From contig SJOL01001143.1 in assembly GCA_004794785.1 (NCBI GenBank), forward strand, positions 1 to 64,000: a stretch of 64,000 nucleotides of DNA, in the 5' to 3' direction. Shown in pieces: positions 21,701-36,300 of this stretch. The translations under genes were made by a program, and so were the position numbers. The DNA is from Opisthorchis felineus (taxonomy: Eukaryota > Platyhelminthes > Trematoda > Opisthorchiida > Opisthorchiidae). The notes beneath the pieces are model-generated. The model was not told the origin of the DNA and did not search any database. It saw nothing but the letters and a program-made list of their open reading frames with translations. Every line of letters begins with the position of its first letter. Positions within the stretch are counted from its first letter, which is position 1.

Positions 21701-24000
21701 CGCAAAATCAATCCATCAATAGACACAATAGGGTCACTATTTAGCAAATCCCCTATACATCAAACACAAAAGTATGACTTACATGATAATGCTTTGCCTC
21801 AAAGGGCAGATGTGAGCATGGTAATTTTGCTGTTAGATGTTTCATTCTAGTAGGTCTACTTGAGTGTGTTCTGTGAAATCAATAAAACCAATTAACTTCG
21901 ATCAACACTCCACTGAAAATTTCCAGAACTGTTTCATCCAATCATCCTCTGAACACTCTCCTGGTTTTAGACCAAAATGTTTTTTTTTCAATAAAATTTT
22001 CGAAAGTTTTCCTTTAAAAAATGTCCACCACAAAACTGTAGGAGACATTTGGGGCTGATGCATTTGCTGAAAGTTATTAACTTTCCGTTTTAAAAGCATG
22101 CTATTCACAGGCTTTACCAATTAGGTTAATGAATCAAAAATTATACCATTGTGTCATTGTTTTTTGGGAAGCTGAACGATAATGCAACAGCCTATGTCAG
22201 TGCTATTTCTTTCAAAAACACTCAAGTAATTGCATGCTTAGAAAGAGGTACGATGTGGAACGTAGAATATGTTCCTAAATGCGGATTGCAACCGCAGCAT
22301 TACCGTACCCCGTTATTAGTTTTTCCCCAAAGTTCGGTAAGGAATTTTGCGCACGCTGCACATCAACAAGTCACGTGGAAAACAACAATTAAAAAATATG
22401 GAGGCTGATAAAGCCTACTGAATTGTGAATTGCCATATGGAATTACAATCAAATGAATATAGTACATGCTTGCATCGCTCAGTGGATTCCAACTATGACC
22501 TGAAACTCCATATCTGTTTGCGTGGCTTAAAACGATGTGAATCAGGTCTACATATAAGGATTCTTTTGTCTAGTCCGCCCAAAGAACTTCGTAACGCATG
22601 ATTGAAGGCCTTGCTTACGCACATAGAGTAAGCGTGGTCTGGCAACCGCTGTTAGGTTATATTGGCAGTGTTTTTGTTTTGAGACGGTAACCAACTCTAT
22701 GTTATGGTACGAACCATATGTGTTGCTACTCCCTCACCGATTCGCCTGAAGTAACAGGTATTCCCACTTGTGAGAAATCTACGTTGTGCGGCAAGTGTAG
22801 AATTATACGACATGGTTCACCAATTTTTAAGAGCAAAGGTTCTTCAGAAGACCGTCTGGTGGCGCGCCTGTCTTTCAAAATTTCCTTAACTAAGCAGTGG
22901 TTATATAACCATAAATCTTTGTGCCTGCTCAATACGGAGCGTACGTGCACCAACTTTAGCATAGAGATGTTGGTTGTATTCTTAGAAAGTTTAATATATT
23001 GAGTATTTTCAAACATACATAGAACCGTTAGGATTACTTGAGCGGTTAAGTTTGATTCTTTTTTTCAAATGCTAAAGTGACATCCCAGTTGAAAGCAGGT
23101 AAGCCCCAACCAACAATAAGCCAAATGAAGTGTTTTGGTTGCTTAGGAAAAACGTCTTGAATAGGTATAATATTACCAAACAATATATATTGCTAACCCT
23201 ATGAACGGGTCAAATATAGGGTAAGCGTGAATTGCTGTATCAATTTTGTGCGAAGACATTCAACAGCCGTTTTATTTCTGGAAATATCAAAATGCCAGAT
23301 TAATGACGAAACGTTGGCCGGTATATCGAAATAAAACTAACAAACAAACTCAGTGTGCTTGTTAGACGGGATCTTATATATTTACTGATTTGGTACCAAA
23401 GGGTTTTATTTCTCCAACTTGTCAAGTAAAACCAATCACTTTGATTTTTTGATAACTGGGACAGCTTAGCTGTTCTAAACTGATCTACTTGAGTTGATGC
23501 CACATGAGGTCGCATGTGTAGCGGTCAAGTGAAGATAACGTTTCAGTCACCACAAGAACTTCAGAAAAACCGGTTGGACTGAACTAAACAATGAAATGCT
23601 AGGTGAGGTTATCCGGGTTATTTGTCACTTAACCTGTGCATCAAAGTTCCGTTTCCAACACAGTTGTGTAGAATGACCACTGAAGTGAGATGTTTGAACT
23701 TGTGACAACCTGTCCAGAGGTCACTGATTAATAATGCAACCCTTTTGACCTATAGCAGGGGCTACGTATGTAGTGGTCTCAGGACAAAATCACGAACACG
23801 GAGCCAGCTTAGAACTTCAAAGAAGAATGACAGATGTGTGATCTCCTGTTCTGAGTAGTATCTTTGCTGAGTTAACTGCATAAACACTCAGAAATAGTAC
23901 TCACTTAATTTGGTTTTTGGCCTGTCATCACTTCCTTATATGAAAACATACCACATAATGCTAACACCAGCTGTACCACGAATCTGCTTTGTGCACTCAT
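18791..24000. other. Gene-poor stretch downstream of saposin-like gene
   Basis: No second saposin-type exon (CxxC start or KxC-stop end) was found. Open frames at 20856-21095 (-), 21864-22120 (both strands) and 22718-23016 (both strands) are unsupported. A 14-base palindrome (TGGTTATATAACCA, 22898-22911) lies inside the last of these. Confidence 0.4.
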
Positions 24001-27000
24001 TTGATCGTAAAGCAAGGTGCCTGTCTAACATTGGGTTCGGAAGAGTCAATGAATTGTTACTTCTGAACGATAAACTGCTGGCTGTTGCAGTTGTCCTGAC
24101 GAACATTTTCTGATCTTCTATTCCTTTATTTCAACTCACTTTTATATGGAAAGTTGCAAACTCTCACCTGCTAAATTCATGGGCTATAATCTGCCAGACT
24201 TTACAGTCACCACCAAACTGAAGAGAACCCTTAAGTTCTTTGGTGTTCTATGTATTTTGGGTTATATTAATGTAATATTTGCGCCGAAGAGACTGATGTT
24301 CCGCTTGTTAACCTACTGTGCTATTGTTAGCCCTTTCGATTTTCGCACTTTAATTCGTGTTGGTTTTATTACACTTAAGTCATTAGCTAGGGAAATATCT
24401 GGCTTTTATGATTTGATTCTCGGGTATTATTGCCCTGCTAGGCTGTGCTTCGTTTTGTGGCCTATTTGAAAATGCCACGTGTTTTAGGAACGAACAAGCT
24501 GTACGTTAATCATGGAAGCCTCTTCTGCCTTGTCAATAATTTTTGTTTGTACCCGTCTGTTGTCTTGCTTCTGTGATTTCTCCCTCGCCTTTTAAACCCT
24601 TCCTCGGTTTTCACTCTTCGGTACATACACCAAAGAGGTTTGCCGCGCACTCGTTGCTGAATCGTTTCTTCCTGATTTTCTTCTGTTTACTGCCATCAAT
24701 TCGATATATCTCGAATATGGCATGATACACATCATGCGCATGCACTAATAGCTGGTAACTGTTGACTCCTTACTTTTAGTGGGAAGCTGTGAGGCTAATG
24801 AAAACAGTTCACTGGTATGCCTTCCTGGGTGAACCTGCTTGAGATCAGTAAAAAGGAAAGAAACATAAAATGGCCTCAGAGACGCGTGACGTAAGCTATC
24901 AGAAGGTACAGTGCTGATGGAAGCCATTAAGAATCCTACTAGAAAGCGGCTTGTTAAAATGTTGCGATTATGTTGTAAGCGCATTAATTTCGCCTTTTGG
25001 AGTGACAACGGAATATTTCTCTGGGGATACCAATCGCGTAATACTTAATTGGCATTGTGATGGGCATGGGGCACGAATGTTCAGCGGATCGTAATAAACT
25101 TCGTGTGCATCCTTTACCGCTTTAGACTAGCTGACTTTTACAATTGAGTGCGCGTACTTCAGCGAGGCTGGTGGTAAAATTTGTCACACATTCCGCGGCT
25201 GCCAGGATGACCGTGACCGACTGTTAACTATTTCATTGTGACAAGCTTGGTGTTTACTAACATCAAAATACATCCGTGTCTCTGTGGCTCTGAGGGGTTT
25301 CCGGCTATAATGGCATGCACAATTTATGATTCGCAAATGGTGCATATAACATTTTCTCCTTTTAGACGGCGGTTTCAGTACTATAAATCAGTGAATGCGG
25401 TGCGCGTTCAAGTGTGCTCATGCAAAAGATTAGCAATTACTAATTAACTGGTGGGTACACAAACATGATCCGTTTGAGAAAGTGGCTGAACACTGTAGTA
25501 CATAGAAGTTAGCGGAGAACAAATTTTGAGTTACTAAACAGCATTTGGCGGGATGAAAATTTGTACTTTTGGCCCGGAGCAGTTCACCTTTGTTAAGGCG
25601 CATCACCAGTAACAACTGAGTTGACTGTTTCTGGGAAGGAACCTAAAAGACGGGTAGAAAAACATATCGTCCTTGAGCATTTGTTCCGCTGAGTACAATT
25701 GACTGGGCAAAGTTCATTTTAAGAAATCGTATGTTGTATGGACTAGGGTTTTGGAATTGATGGATATATAACTTAGATGCTTTGCTTTTGACCGAAAATG
25801 GTTGCGTAATTATGGCCTATTAGTACAATATCGTCCTAACTCCATCTCCAGTGCATCCAGATTGCATATGTGGAAGTGCAAGCGAGCAAGATCGTGTTCA
25901 GCTAACATACCGTACTCCTGATATTTAGCAATTTATACCAAATCGTCTCTCTGGTTAGTTTTTTTCGCCGTGCAAGCCACTGTGTTTTTGGAGTGGATAA
26001 TCATCTGGTTTCATATTTGTAGATGTCGCTAACCAGGTGCCATGAGAACTTCACCTACGGATTCAAACGCAACTTTTACTTTGGTAACTTTGTGTGAATA
26101 TACTGCTCGTTTTTGTCCGTATGCTTCATAGAGTGTTTTTTTGTATATCATCAATAACCTGTTTTATAATAAACGAATTCCTCAGAGTAATTCAACTGCA
26201 TGCCCACGGTACACACCGATCGTATAAAGTGTGTGGATGCCCTATCGCTTTGTCCTGAATGTTATTTAGACAGTCTAAAAAAAGACGTCTGTAATATTTT
26301 AGCTAGGTAATTCAATGAACAACCTTTAAAACATTTATGTATCTTTCAGGTTACGTCTCTGGTCAGGTGGTTTCAACGTAATCGAATGGTATTTGTCGTT
26401 CGCTTTGCCAACCTACTCCCCAATAGCTTACATTCTGATGATTCACGTTATTTCCAAAGTTCCAAGGTATATCCAAGTTTATACCTGTGGACTACAGACA
26501 ATCAGAAAACGGAGAACCACAGACTGGAAGCGCTCTTTTTGCCAAACATAAGGGCCAATTTTTTATATATGTAGCACAATTACTCAAACTGCTGTTACGG
26601 TGTGTATTGAAAACTCTAGCACAAGAAGAATTCTTTACAAAATTAATCTATATGAATGTTTCAAACAATACGTTTTTGCTTCAGACGATCCAAAAATACC
26701 CACAAGCTACTATCCGGCGGCACCGAATCTCTGGCGGATCACCATAGCGGAGGATACAGACACTTGTCACAAATTTATCTCTAGAGTTTATATTATTATC
26801 TATTAACTCAAAGAGCGTGTGAGGTATTCCTGGCTTGAAGTTAGATCAAATTCAGTAGATACCCAGTGGCAGGTTTGCCACTGCAACTGCCGGTTGTACG
26901 ACTAGGAGACCGATGCAAACAAACTTGAAAATTGATGCCTCAGCAATGTTGAACACCACTGTGGAATGTTCAAGCAATATAAGACAGAATCCTTGAAGTT

Positions 27001-30000
27001 AGAGGAAAACGAAGGACCAATAATTTTGCAAAATATAGCGGGCGAGTTTTGAAGTCGTGATGTAAAACCACAGAATTAAGGAAGAAATGCATCTCAGTTA
27101 TTTATCCGAAACAAAACTCGGCGGACGGACAAGGTTTTGTAGAAACAATACAACTAGTTGTATACCCATTATATTTGTCGTGTTGGCTAATCACAGCTAA
27201 CCGCAAAGAGGCTCAATTAAGTACATTTTTTGGGTGCAACTCAACCATTGCCGGCAAAATGGCTCTCTTTACCGATATCTGATAAACTGGATCATATTCG
27301 TGGAGGATTTCCCAGGCTCATGACACTTTGTCTATCTGAATCCTCATCGTCATAGAGTTGGAGGGCTTGCGTCACATCCAGTCACTTATTAAATAGTTTT
27401 TGCAACTTCTTTTATAGATAATAACATTTTTAGGTAACTAAATAGAGTTTTATTATTTGCATAGGCCTGTTGTTCTTTTAGAGTGTAATTAGTGCACTGT
27501 GAACCATTTTTGGCAGTTTCTGCGACGGCACGGTGCCTGTTCACACGGCTTGTGCATGAGCCAGTAAGATTTATTTCCGGTCACCTCTCAACGTTTCTTC
27601 AAACAAAATGACCAATGAATTTTGCTGAAGCATGACTTTGGTTGTAAATAGATACCTATAAACCACTGAAATAAATCTCACAAAAGCTAATTAGCCTCTT
27701 GTTCAGTTTGTTGATCGTCAAGGCTCAACATGCCTTTAGTGTGCATTCAGGGAATGACATTATTGATAAGTAAGTTATTCACCGGTTTTGTTGGATGCTC
27801 ATTTGTTCATGTCCTGCGCACCAACCTACACTCACAAGAAAGCAAATAAAAGAAGCAGTTTTGAACAACGCTCCCTTGAAAAGCAACTCGAACAGACAAC
27901 ACTACTTGTTCACTGCGCTGCCATTCAATCGCACATCCTAACTTGTAGGAGAACTCATTTTAAAAGATCCAGCGATTACTCATGTTGATAATCGAAAAAG
28001 CCTGTCAGTGCTCGGCTTTTAAATTTAAGACCCAAGACATAGGCTTATGTAATCTGAAATCAGAAAATCAAAGCACCAATCACCTATAAACCGCCAAAAT
28101 GTCCACCCGGATGATGAAACTTCATGTTAGTCGTACGCGACACAAGAGGTTACCGCGTTAATCTATTGCTTATCTCAAGGACTAGTAATTTGGCTGGATG
28201 CCAATGGCCTGATCCCGATTTTTGTCACGATAAATGTTTCATGCTTATATTGTTACCCATGCTGTAAAATAAACAGCACTTTGCTCCCACAGCCTACTTT
28301 AGGGAAAAAGTTTGTCTCCGGCTTTGGGAACCCTCTTGTTTTGAGATTCCATGGAAAAACCTCTAGCAAAGGGTGTTGCAGAAACGAAGTTTCCAGCGAT
28401 GATTGAACTTCTAAACGGTCTTTAGTAAGTCCTCCGTTACGGCGAAACGTCTTCTGAAAGGTTTCCATTTGGTTTTTTAAAAAGAATGTCTTTTCAGTTT
28501 GAGACAATGGCTGCAAAAGTGTATCGTCTGAGACAGTGAGCCACTAAATTTTGCATTTATTCATTTAGGCGGACACAATTAGGGTAATCAACGTAAAATC
28601 GGGCTGTCCTCTGCATTCTGGCAGAGTGGCTAAATAGGAGTTGATGGTCTGTGGCAAATCATTCTGAATGGTTGCTTTTCTCTCTGGGGGGTTAACTATT
28701 GCTGAAGTAAGTAGATTTTACGCTAGTCAGTCGCGTTCTCCAGCAGCTTGATTTGAAAATAACCGTCGAGTTCTGTAGCTGAACCTTGACAAACCAGCAT
28801 AAAAATAATAGGTGATTTTTCGCGCCGGTAATGCTTCTTCAAGAGGCTTCAAGTGAAAAAGTATTTTGTCATTCCAAATTTGCTGTAGCACCAAGATTTT
28901 TCTTTGGTCACAGTATCCTCCCTTAATTGCAATCAGTCCCATTAGGAATAAAGAAAGTAAGCGACAGTAGTTTTTTCGGCTGAGTAAGAGGAACCACGCA
29001 ATCTGGCCAGTGTAACAGCTTTCAGAATATAAGGTGTAAGAGACACTTACCATATTACATGGCCAAAAGAGCCTGCGGTGTGTGCACTGGAGATCACATT
29101 GACGGCACACTATGGCTTATCCGTGGAAGTTTGAGTCAAAAGGGGTACATGGAACATATTTTACGGAGGCCCATAAATTTACATTTATAAGTATTCAATT
29201 AGCCGTTACATAGTCGATGTGCGTTCGTCTCCTCTGCAAGGGCCAAATGGCTCCAAATTTACCAAGCTGTTGTCTATCGGAAGCCGCATTGTTTTTACCC
29301 TTTATTCGCATTCTGCCATAAAGGGAGGATCATAAGTTACGCGGATGGGTTCATTAAGCACCTCCAATCTATAACCAAAAGCACACAAAATGGTTGAAGC
29401 CACACAGTCTGGATATTCACAGCAAAGCTTACAATTTTAATAAGGAATCTTAATAATAAAGAGTATATTTTTTGAATTTCCCATCACAAATTATTTCCAA
29501 TACAAGTTGGAGTGATTTGTCATATATCCAACACTTTTGCCAAGCAACCCTGTATACAGAACTGGAGGCTGCATCTCCCCCGCATCATTTCTAAGCCACT
29601 GAGTGCAAATGACACCATGCGTCAAGCATTAGTTTTACTAGGCTTACGCTTTACGACACAACGTTACAGAAATTTAGGAAGTGTGGTGATGACTGCAGCA
29701 CGTGTTTGTAATTATTCGAGGGACCAACATCGCATAGTGTTGCAAAGGAATAGTCAGCGCGCCATCCACACAGCGCAGCATGTGGTAGTAGTCACCGCGT
29801 GGACGGTTTGGCTAAATTTGGATAAAAGCAGTCAAGTGGGCATATCGACCCATATGCATCACCGTGAACAGCTGATACATAAGGGATAACTTCAAATTAC
29901 AACTTGTAGACAACTGCGTTGCCTTTTCAATGCAACGTTTTGTTGCCCATGTTTAATATCGTCCAGATATGCATGTTGCTCCAAAGCTTTTTGCCACAGG

Positions 30001-32792
30001 GTAACTTCAACTTTGGGGTTTGCATGCAGTCAAAACATATTGGCCGCCGGCTTTACATTCCCGCATTAGGCACGAGTGTGAGGCATTTTCATTAGCGTAG
30101 TGTGATTGTTACCGGTCGAATTCGGTTCAGGCTGAAGAGAGGCCACTACGTGGTGCTGGAATTTACCTGTTAAGCAAACGTACATTCGTAATAATTTCGG
30201 TTTTCAATAAAGTGAAACAGTGTCACATGTGCCTTCCACAAATCCTACTTTATTAGTGATTTTAATTTAAAATTTTAGCTCCAAAAATTCTCACTAATTT
30301 AGCGGAATTTGGTGTGCACAATGTACAGTCCAATGAACAAAGTGTCAGACAGAATCTTTATATTTATCACACACAACTTAATTTACGGCGATCTATCAAT
30401 TATTGAACCGGTGGTGTACAGAAAATCGTTTCTGAAAACTCCTCAAGTTTTTTGGATCTCTAATTGAAAGAAGCCTTATTTACTTTTGTACCGATTGAAT
30501 AGTCAGTGTGCTACTCAACAAGAACACTTGAACAACAAAGGAATATATCTGTCCGCATTTGCTTTAATTTGATGAGGTCCTAGTACTCAAACTAATAGAT
30601 ATTTACGTGTTTTACTCTACCGCAAATGGAAGTAGACTGAGGTGATGCTGTAATAAAAGGTTGGTTTAGGTGTAGCTAAAGTTAAATGGTGTCCAAACAG
30701 AAAGGGTCTTGCTCTTGCTGAGCTCTCAAAGAATTCTGAAGTATTCAGCACCTAGATATACGTCAGATTACCTAACTGGTGCGTTGGTAAACCTCTCACC
30801 TGACTTGCAGGAATGGGTCGGCTACTTTGGTCACCCAAACCTTCAAATATATGTTTGCTGAATATTGCATGCATTGAGCGCCCTTAGGTGTGATACCACA
30901 AAATTAAATCAACCCCTACATGTTTACACTTTATGACGCTTTTATCATATAGTGATATAGGTATTCCGGAACTGCGAAAAATCAATTTCTCAACCTGTTA
31001 TCATTTTGCGCCTTGTATTTTTTGTTCGGTTAAAGGATTTATGCGATGTAAATGTCGTTCCCCTTAGTTGTAGTCGCTATGAAGAGTAAGTTGAAGCTAA
31101 TATAAATTTTTGTCCTGTTATCCGGATATTTCATATGCATTTGCTAACACGTGGGGTCATTGAAAAAAATTTACGACGCGTACCAATATGAACCACACCC
31201 CTTCAGGTGTTAATAATGGATGGCTTGTTTTCAGTAAATAATAAAACGAGGTAGCGGGCAGTCAGCATTTTAGTCACTTCTAGTTTTTTAACCCAGTTAA
31301 ATAAGAAGGGATAAATGAAATTCCTTCTGTGTCTCTGATTTTTCTTGTCTTTTGTCTTCGTGCTACCGCACGAAGTAGCATGCGGTTATCATCTTAGTTT
31401 GGTCAATGGCAAACGCAAAAACATTTATTCAGCTACTGTCCATTCAAACCCCCTGCGTCCTTTGGTTGTAACGCTGACACTCAAGAGGAAGCTTTACCCG
31501 AAGTAAACTCGATTAGGGAGAATCTACGCGTAACGTTTCTCCATCTTATCGGTCTCAACACCTACTTTTACACGTTACGACATTCATGTTCTGGTCGACA
31601 ACCATAAAACATTTGCTCGTTGGCGGAAAGCGTCGTAGCTGCCTGGTTTTCATTCTTTGCCGGAACTTGGCCAAAATGATTCCGTAGCCACGTTTTTTGA
31701 AGAATCACTTGTGTGAAAAAAACGCGGCGCCACTCCACGGTTGGTCTAAATAGCTTCTACTTTCTAGTATCTTTTTGAAAAACAATTACTCGATCAATTG
31801 ACGGAGTACAACCAATTTTATTGTGGAGTTTAGTGTTCATCATTTATTCATCTTGGGTGAAACGCAGCTCCATGGTTGACCGCAAAATTCTCTTACGATA
31901 TTCTGCACTTTTTAGGTGTGAGCTCTACGAATGGTGAGTGTTGGAATATGGTTATCTTAGGTGAAGCGTGGGTTTTGACATTATGGTCTTTGTTGAACGC
32001 ACAAATCTAAAAGACCTGCCGGCCAACAACTCCGTAAAAGGTGGGTTTTATAAACTGCTGTAAAGTCCCCACTGTTAAAAAGTAGTGAGTTCATTTCATT
32101 GTTATCAAGCGCAAAAATTGGGGATAAATTAGAAACCAATAGTTAAAATACGTCAATAACTACCTGAAGGCATGCTTTACTTTGGGCAACAAGTCGCTGC
32201 TTTAGAAATCGGCTTTAGATTGCTACATTCTCATTTGTTTCCTGTTATGACATGCTTTGTTAAGGCCATAAGCTTGTCTTGTGGTTTGATCCATTTGGGC
32301 TGTTTCCTAATGAGCGGATTAGCAAGCACCCCATATAACGCAATCTGTTTTATAGCAAAGCTTACAGAGAAATGGAATGACCATCTTTTTTGCAGCAACA
32401 CACTCACGGTTCAAAAAGATTCATCGTTTCTTTTGGAACTGCCTTTATTTGAGCCTACTAGGTCTTTATGGTTTCAAACTTGTCGGATTTTGCTCCCCAA
32501 CTTTCTAAGAAGCAAAAGGAGCGCAATGCCATTAACCGGGCCACTTCGCGCTAAAAGTCATTTTTGGTTAACTGAATGATCTATACAGCTGCCCACTAGC
32601 TCTCCCGGTGTTTTGGACCAACCGGTTCTTTTGTCAGCATTCTTCATCAGCCATTCGTATGCTAAGACCTGCAGGAAGAATTTTAAGAGGAAACATTTTA
32701 CTCTGACTTATTTTTGGTATTTTTTACAGTAAAAGAGAACCACTATTTTATGCCTTTCATTTTTGGCTAATGCCCAACTCATTCGTGTTCCA
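24001..32792. other. Gene-poor stretch
   Basis: Only unrecognised open frames, the longest being 24146-24469 (+), 28727-29110 (-), 29512-29889 (+) and 32172-32579 (+), the last 135 codons. All are of chance length and lack domain motifs. No tRNA-like head, hammerhead core or tandem repeat was seen. Confidence 0.4.
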
Positions 32793-32988
32793 GTTGATAG
32801 GCTGTTAGAAAAGGTTGCATGTGAGTTTCCAAACGCATTACCTTTCAAGAGTGTGCAAACCGCTGATCAGGAAATCAACGTTGGAAGCTTCGGTGTTTTC
32901 ATGTGTGGTTTTGGAAAACATTTCCGTAGACATTGTAAGCAAATGGTTGAGTGCAAAACGTGGGAGTCAGAGCTCCTTCAAAAACACA
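32793..32988 (+). CDS. Candidate internal exon, unrecognised
   Basis: The segment is bounded by an acceptor (TTCGTGTTCCAG ending at 32792) and a fair donor (CACAAG|GTAAAT at 32988/32989), with an open frame of 65 codons (phase 1 in, phase 0 out). It encodes a helical N-terminal part (DRLLEKVACEF), a hydrophobic centre (NVGSFGVFMCGFG) and a basic, cysteine-containing end (HFRRHCKQMVECKTWESE). An internal GTGAGT at 32821 offers an alternative early donor. I do not recognise the family. The frame at 33252-33395 on the same strand could be a neighbouring exon, but the join cannot be shown. Confidence 0.28.
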
Positions 32989-33251
32989 AGGTAAATAGAT
33001 CAGTTCATACTGCTGATTGACCGCCCAAGGAAATCATGCATCATTTGCCAGGTGTGACACTAAGGAATTCTCTTTCCCATATTCTTAGCCCATTTAACTT
33101 TGCCTCATTCTCTATCGTTTTAATTGCAAAGATATTAAAAACGTGGGAACCATAGACCACTTATTTAGAGAAGTGCCCTCTAAGAAGAGTCAAATGGATG
33201 GAAATAGTTTTTCGGGTTGACAAATGCAGAACTAACAGGTGTACGGAGTGA

Positions 33252-33395
33252 ATGACCCGAAACGTTGTCTCTGCTGCGAGGAAAATACCAAGTAAGCTTC
33301 AGCGCGACAGTGACGAGGCTTTAAGAGAGCTTGCCAAAGAACGAAAATCAATCTTCAATCGAATCTATCCAAAAAATTATATTTTAGTCTTATGA
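33252..33395 (+). CDS. Candidate small ORF, basic helical
   Basis: An ATG-to-TGA frame of 47 codons directly preceded by a TGA. The product is rich in Lys, Arg and Glu, with a strongly helical stretch SDEALRELAKERKSIFNRI, and looks protein-like. No acceptor immediately precedes the ATG. It could be a separate short coding sequence, part of an exon, or chance. Confidence 0.2.
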   Translation: MTRNVVSAARKIPSKLQRDSDEALRELAKERKSIFNRIYPKNYILVL

Positions 33396-36300
33396 CCAGA
33401 TGCAATGAGCAAATAGCTGGAGATGTTATGTTTCGTTATTAATAAATTTTTAGACCTTGCGGGTAAGTTGAGGTTCCTCGTTTTGCTAATATTTGAAACA
33501 AAACGGTCGGTTGCTGCGACGTACAAGTCTGCGGTTGCTTATTTTTCTCGTGCCAATTTAATTCTTTACTTATCTGAATGAGAAACAGAGTTTTGGTTGC
33601 CAAAATTTAAAGCCTACCAAAAATGACATGAAACTGGCCGATAATCCCCCAAATTGTGTTCACTCAACAAGAGTCAGAATTAACACCGAGGGTAAAGTGT
33701 ACGTACCCGTTGAACGTTCATTTGTCAAATCCAGTTGCAATGTACAAAACTGTCGTCAGGAATATATACTGTATAATAAAAAGCAGTCTTTTAATCGAAA
33801 TTGGAGTTTGCTCGGCAAGCGCTTCCCAAAAATTTGAGCAGACATTATTGCAATGCTCTGGAAATGCAAAGAATTCCTTATTTTTGCACTTTGTGTCACC
33901 AAGCTAGGACCTTTCGTAATATTCTTTCTTAGCAGACGGTTGAATTTGTAGGATGAATATCACCTCAGATTTTAGGCCATGAAAACTTTGCCGGGCATGG
34001 CAGTATTATTTTCCAGTTGTCAACATGGTAGATGGTCAAGATTTTGAAATCTAATAAATATTGCAAACTATCAGTTACTGCTGACATTCCTAAAGGGGAG
34101 CTGAATTGCTTCGTTGCACTAAAATGTCTAAGATGCCACTTGATCCCACTACACTTAGTACCGATTTGGAGAACTGTACTAACTCTTAATCTTTCGCTCT
34201 AGAAAATTGTGCTCATCGGGCTCCACTAAATCACATTGTAGATCTTCAAATTCCCATCTGCTGAGACGGAGTAGAAAAGGCCATCGGCAACCTAGGTGTG
34301 AGCTCAAACAAATCTGCGTTCCAAGTACAGGTATCAGACCAAGAAATCTGAACGAACGTTGTTCTTGAAGGAGAATCTGGAAATTAACAGGTTACGGAAC
34401 CTGATTTGACCAGATTTCTTTAGCTAAACTGTGGCCGGATATCAAATGATTTACCTGCAGGAGCGTCTGCGTCCCTCGTCAAATGCACCGGTTGATTTAG
34501 TGATCGCATACCTAGAAATCCATGAATTTCAAAAACATTCTGACAAGCTGTTTTCCGTTCGGCGTGTTTAGCCGCATGGCTTACCTCCTCTGTACCTACG
34601 TAAAAGCGCATCAATATGGTTAGACTTTAAACAAAGATTTGGTGAAATTATTGAGTCAGGTGCAAGCCGACAGTCCCGCAGTGATTGGGAACTGCATAGT
34701 TTTGGGCGGTTGTTTTTCCATACGCCTGTAGTGAAAATGGTGTTTAAATGGGTCAGCAGCTGGTTAAAAGCGTGCTTCTTAGCGGGCAGAGATTGAACAG
34801 CGGGGAAATACAGGATGTAAGCAGAGTGTCTTCAGAGGACCAGAAAGTGCTAAGCCCTACTCCCTGTGTGACCTATCTCTACGCTTACCAAACTTGTAGC
34901 GTTTACGCTAAAACAGAAAAACTGCTGTCTTTACCTTGCTGCAAAACCTTTGGGAGCGTGCCGGAGACTTTGCTCTATTAGCAACGGATCTTCGAAACCG
35001 TAAATGTGTACACCGTAAATGTAGCTGGATATCTGCAGATGTTGGTTCGCATGCTTTACCAGGTCTGAACCATAAATTCCACAATCTTTAACGCTGGACG
35101 TTACTTAATAAAATCTTGAATAATCATGCATTACAATAGGGTCACATGTCGTTACCAAAACGGTCAAATATCTTACTGCTCATTCGTGCTCCCACCCTTT
35201 CCTAATTTTAAGGACAACCGGATCGTAAGTTTCAGAGAATCTAACCTGGTCGCCTAAGTTCTCACTTTTCTCTCGTTGAGGCATCCGAGTCCAAAAGCCT
35301 AATGCAACCTATGGAAATTATGGAAAATTTTCTGTTAAATACAAGAATCGGTGATGCCTAGTTGTGGGATTATGCAAGAAGAAAACGTTTTTGGAAGAAC
35401 ACAAGATTATCCAATTTGTTTTGTTTGAGTTTTTCGGGGTCTTTTATGGCAAAATTCCTAGGTACTTTCTAGACATTGTGGAAGATTGTGCACGCTAGGG
35501 TTATTTTTTGTACTGTTTTTAGCGTTTAGAGTGATGTTTCTGGTAAACCGTTTGGCCAAACACAACCTAGACCGCATTAATTACTGGTGCATATAACGCA
35601 GCGGCTGAAATTTTATGGTCACTGTCCCATGTATCTCTAAACCCTGCGTTGGAGTGTCTTCAATAAACAAACTGCATGTGAATTGGAACGTACAGAAGGT
35701 AATGGCTGTGGATTAGTCTGACAGGAGCATGATACTATGTGAAGCAGAATGGTGGACAGAGCTCCGAAATGCTAGAAGTGATGGATGATCGACCGCAATC
35801 GTCCCCAGTGAGATCAATGCGATTTAACTTGATATAAGTAAAATCAAGTGCTCTGAACGACTCAGCTTGACATTATGACGCCTGTGTAAAATTATTGCAA
35901 ACTTAACAAGGAGGATGAAACAAAATTATGGTGCTAGTTCGCAAAGCCCGCCAGGGGTTTCGTGAGCGACAAGTTTAGAAAATTTTTTTTCTGGCAATCA
36001 ATATTGTGGAAGTTGAAATGTGTAGGCTCTGATGTATACCGTAAAGCCAATTTTTGCTGTTTTTGGCTGAATGCTTTAAAAAAACTAAAATACAAAAATT
36101 AACAGAAAAGTACAAAGCTAAATTATCTTGAAGAAGGATTTCTATAACCATCGCCTGCAGCGTGTGTGACAAAAAAGCTGCGGACATCCTTATTGTCAAA
36201 ACCTTTTTTATCTCAAAGGCAAACAGGCAAAAACTTTCGGACTTAGAGTGTAGCTATCTGCATAAGTTAACGAATAAGGTCCTTGAAGTCGTTTATCCGC

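Noticed and set aside
22718..23016. Overlapping open frames on both strands (94 and 96 codons)
   Set aside because: Both strands open at once with no family match is typical of chance; neither has paired splice sites.
18791..24000. A second tandem saposin-like gene downstream of the first
   Set aside because: No exon with a CxxC start or a KxC-stop ending next to an acceptor was found.
32172..32579. 135-codon plus-strand frame
   Set aside because: Hydrophobic but patternless, within chance length, and without splice or promoter support.
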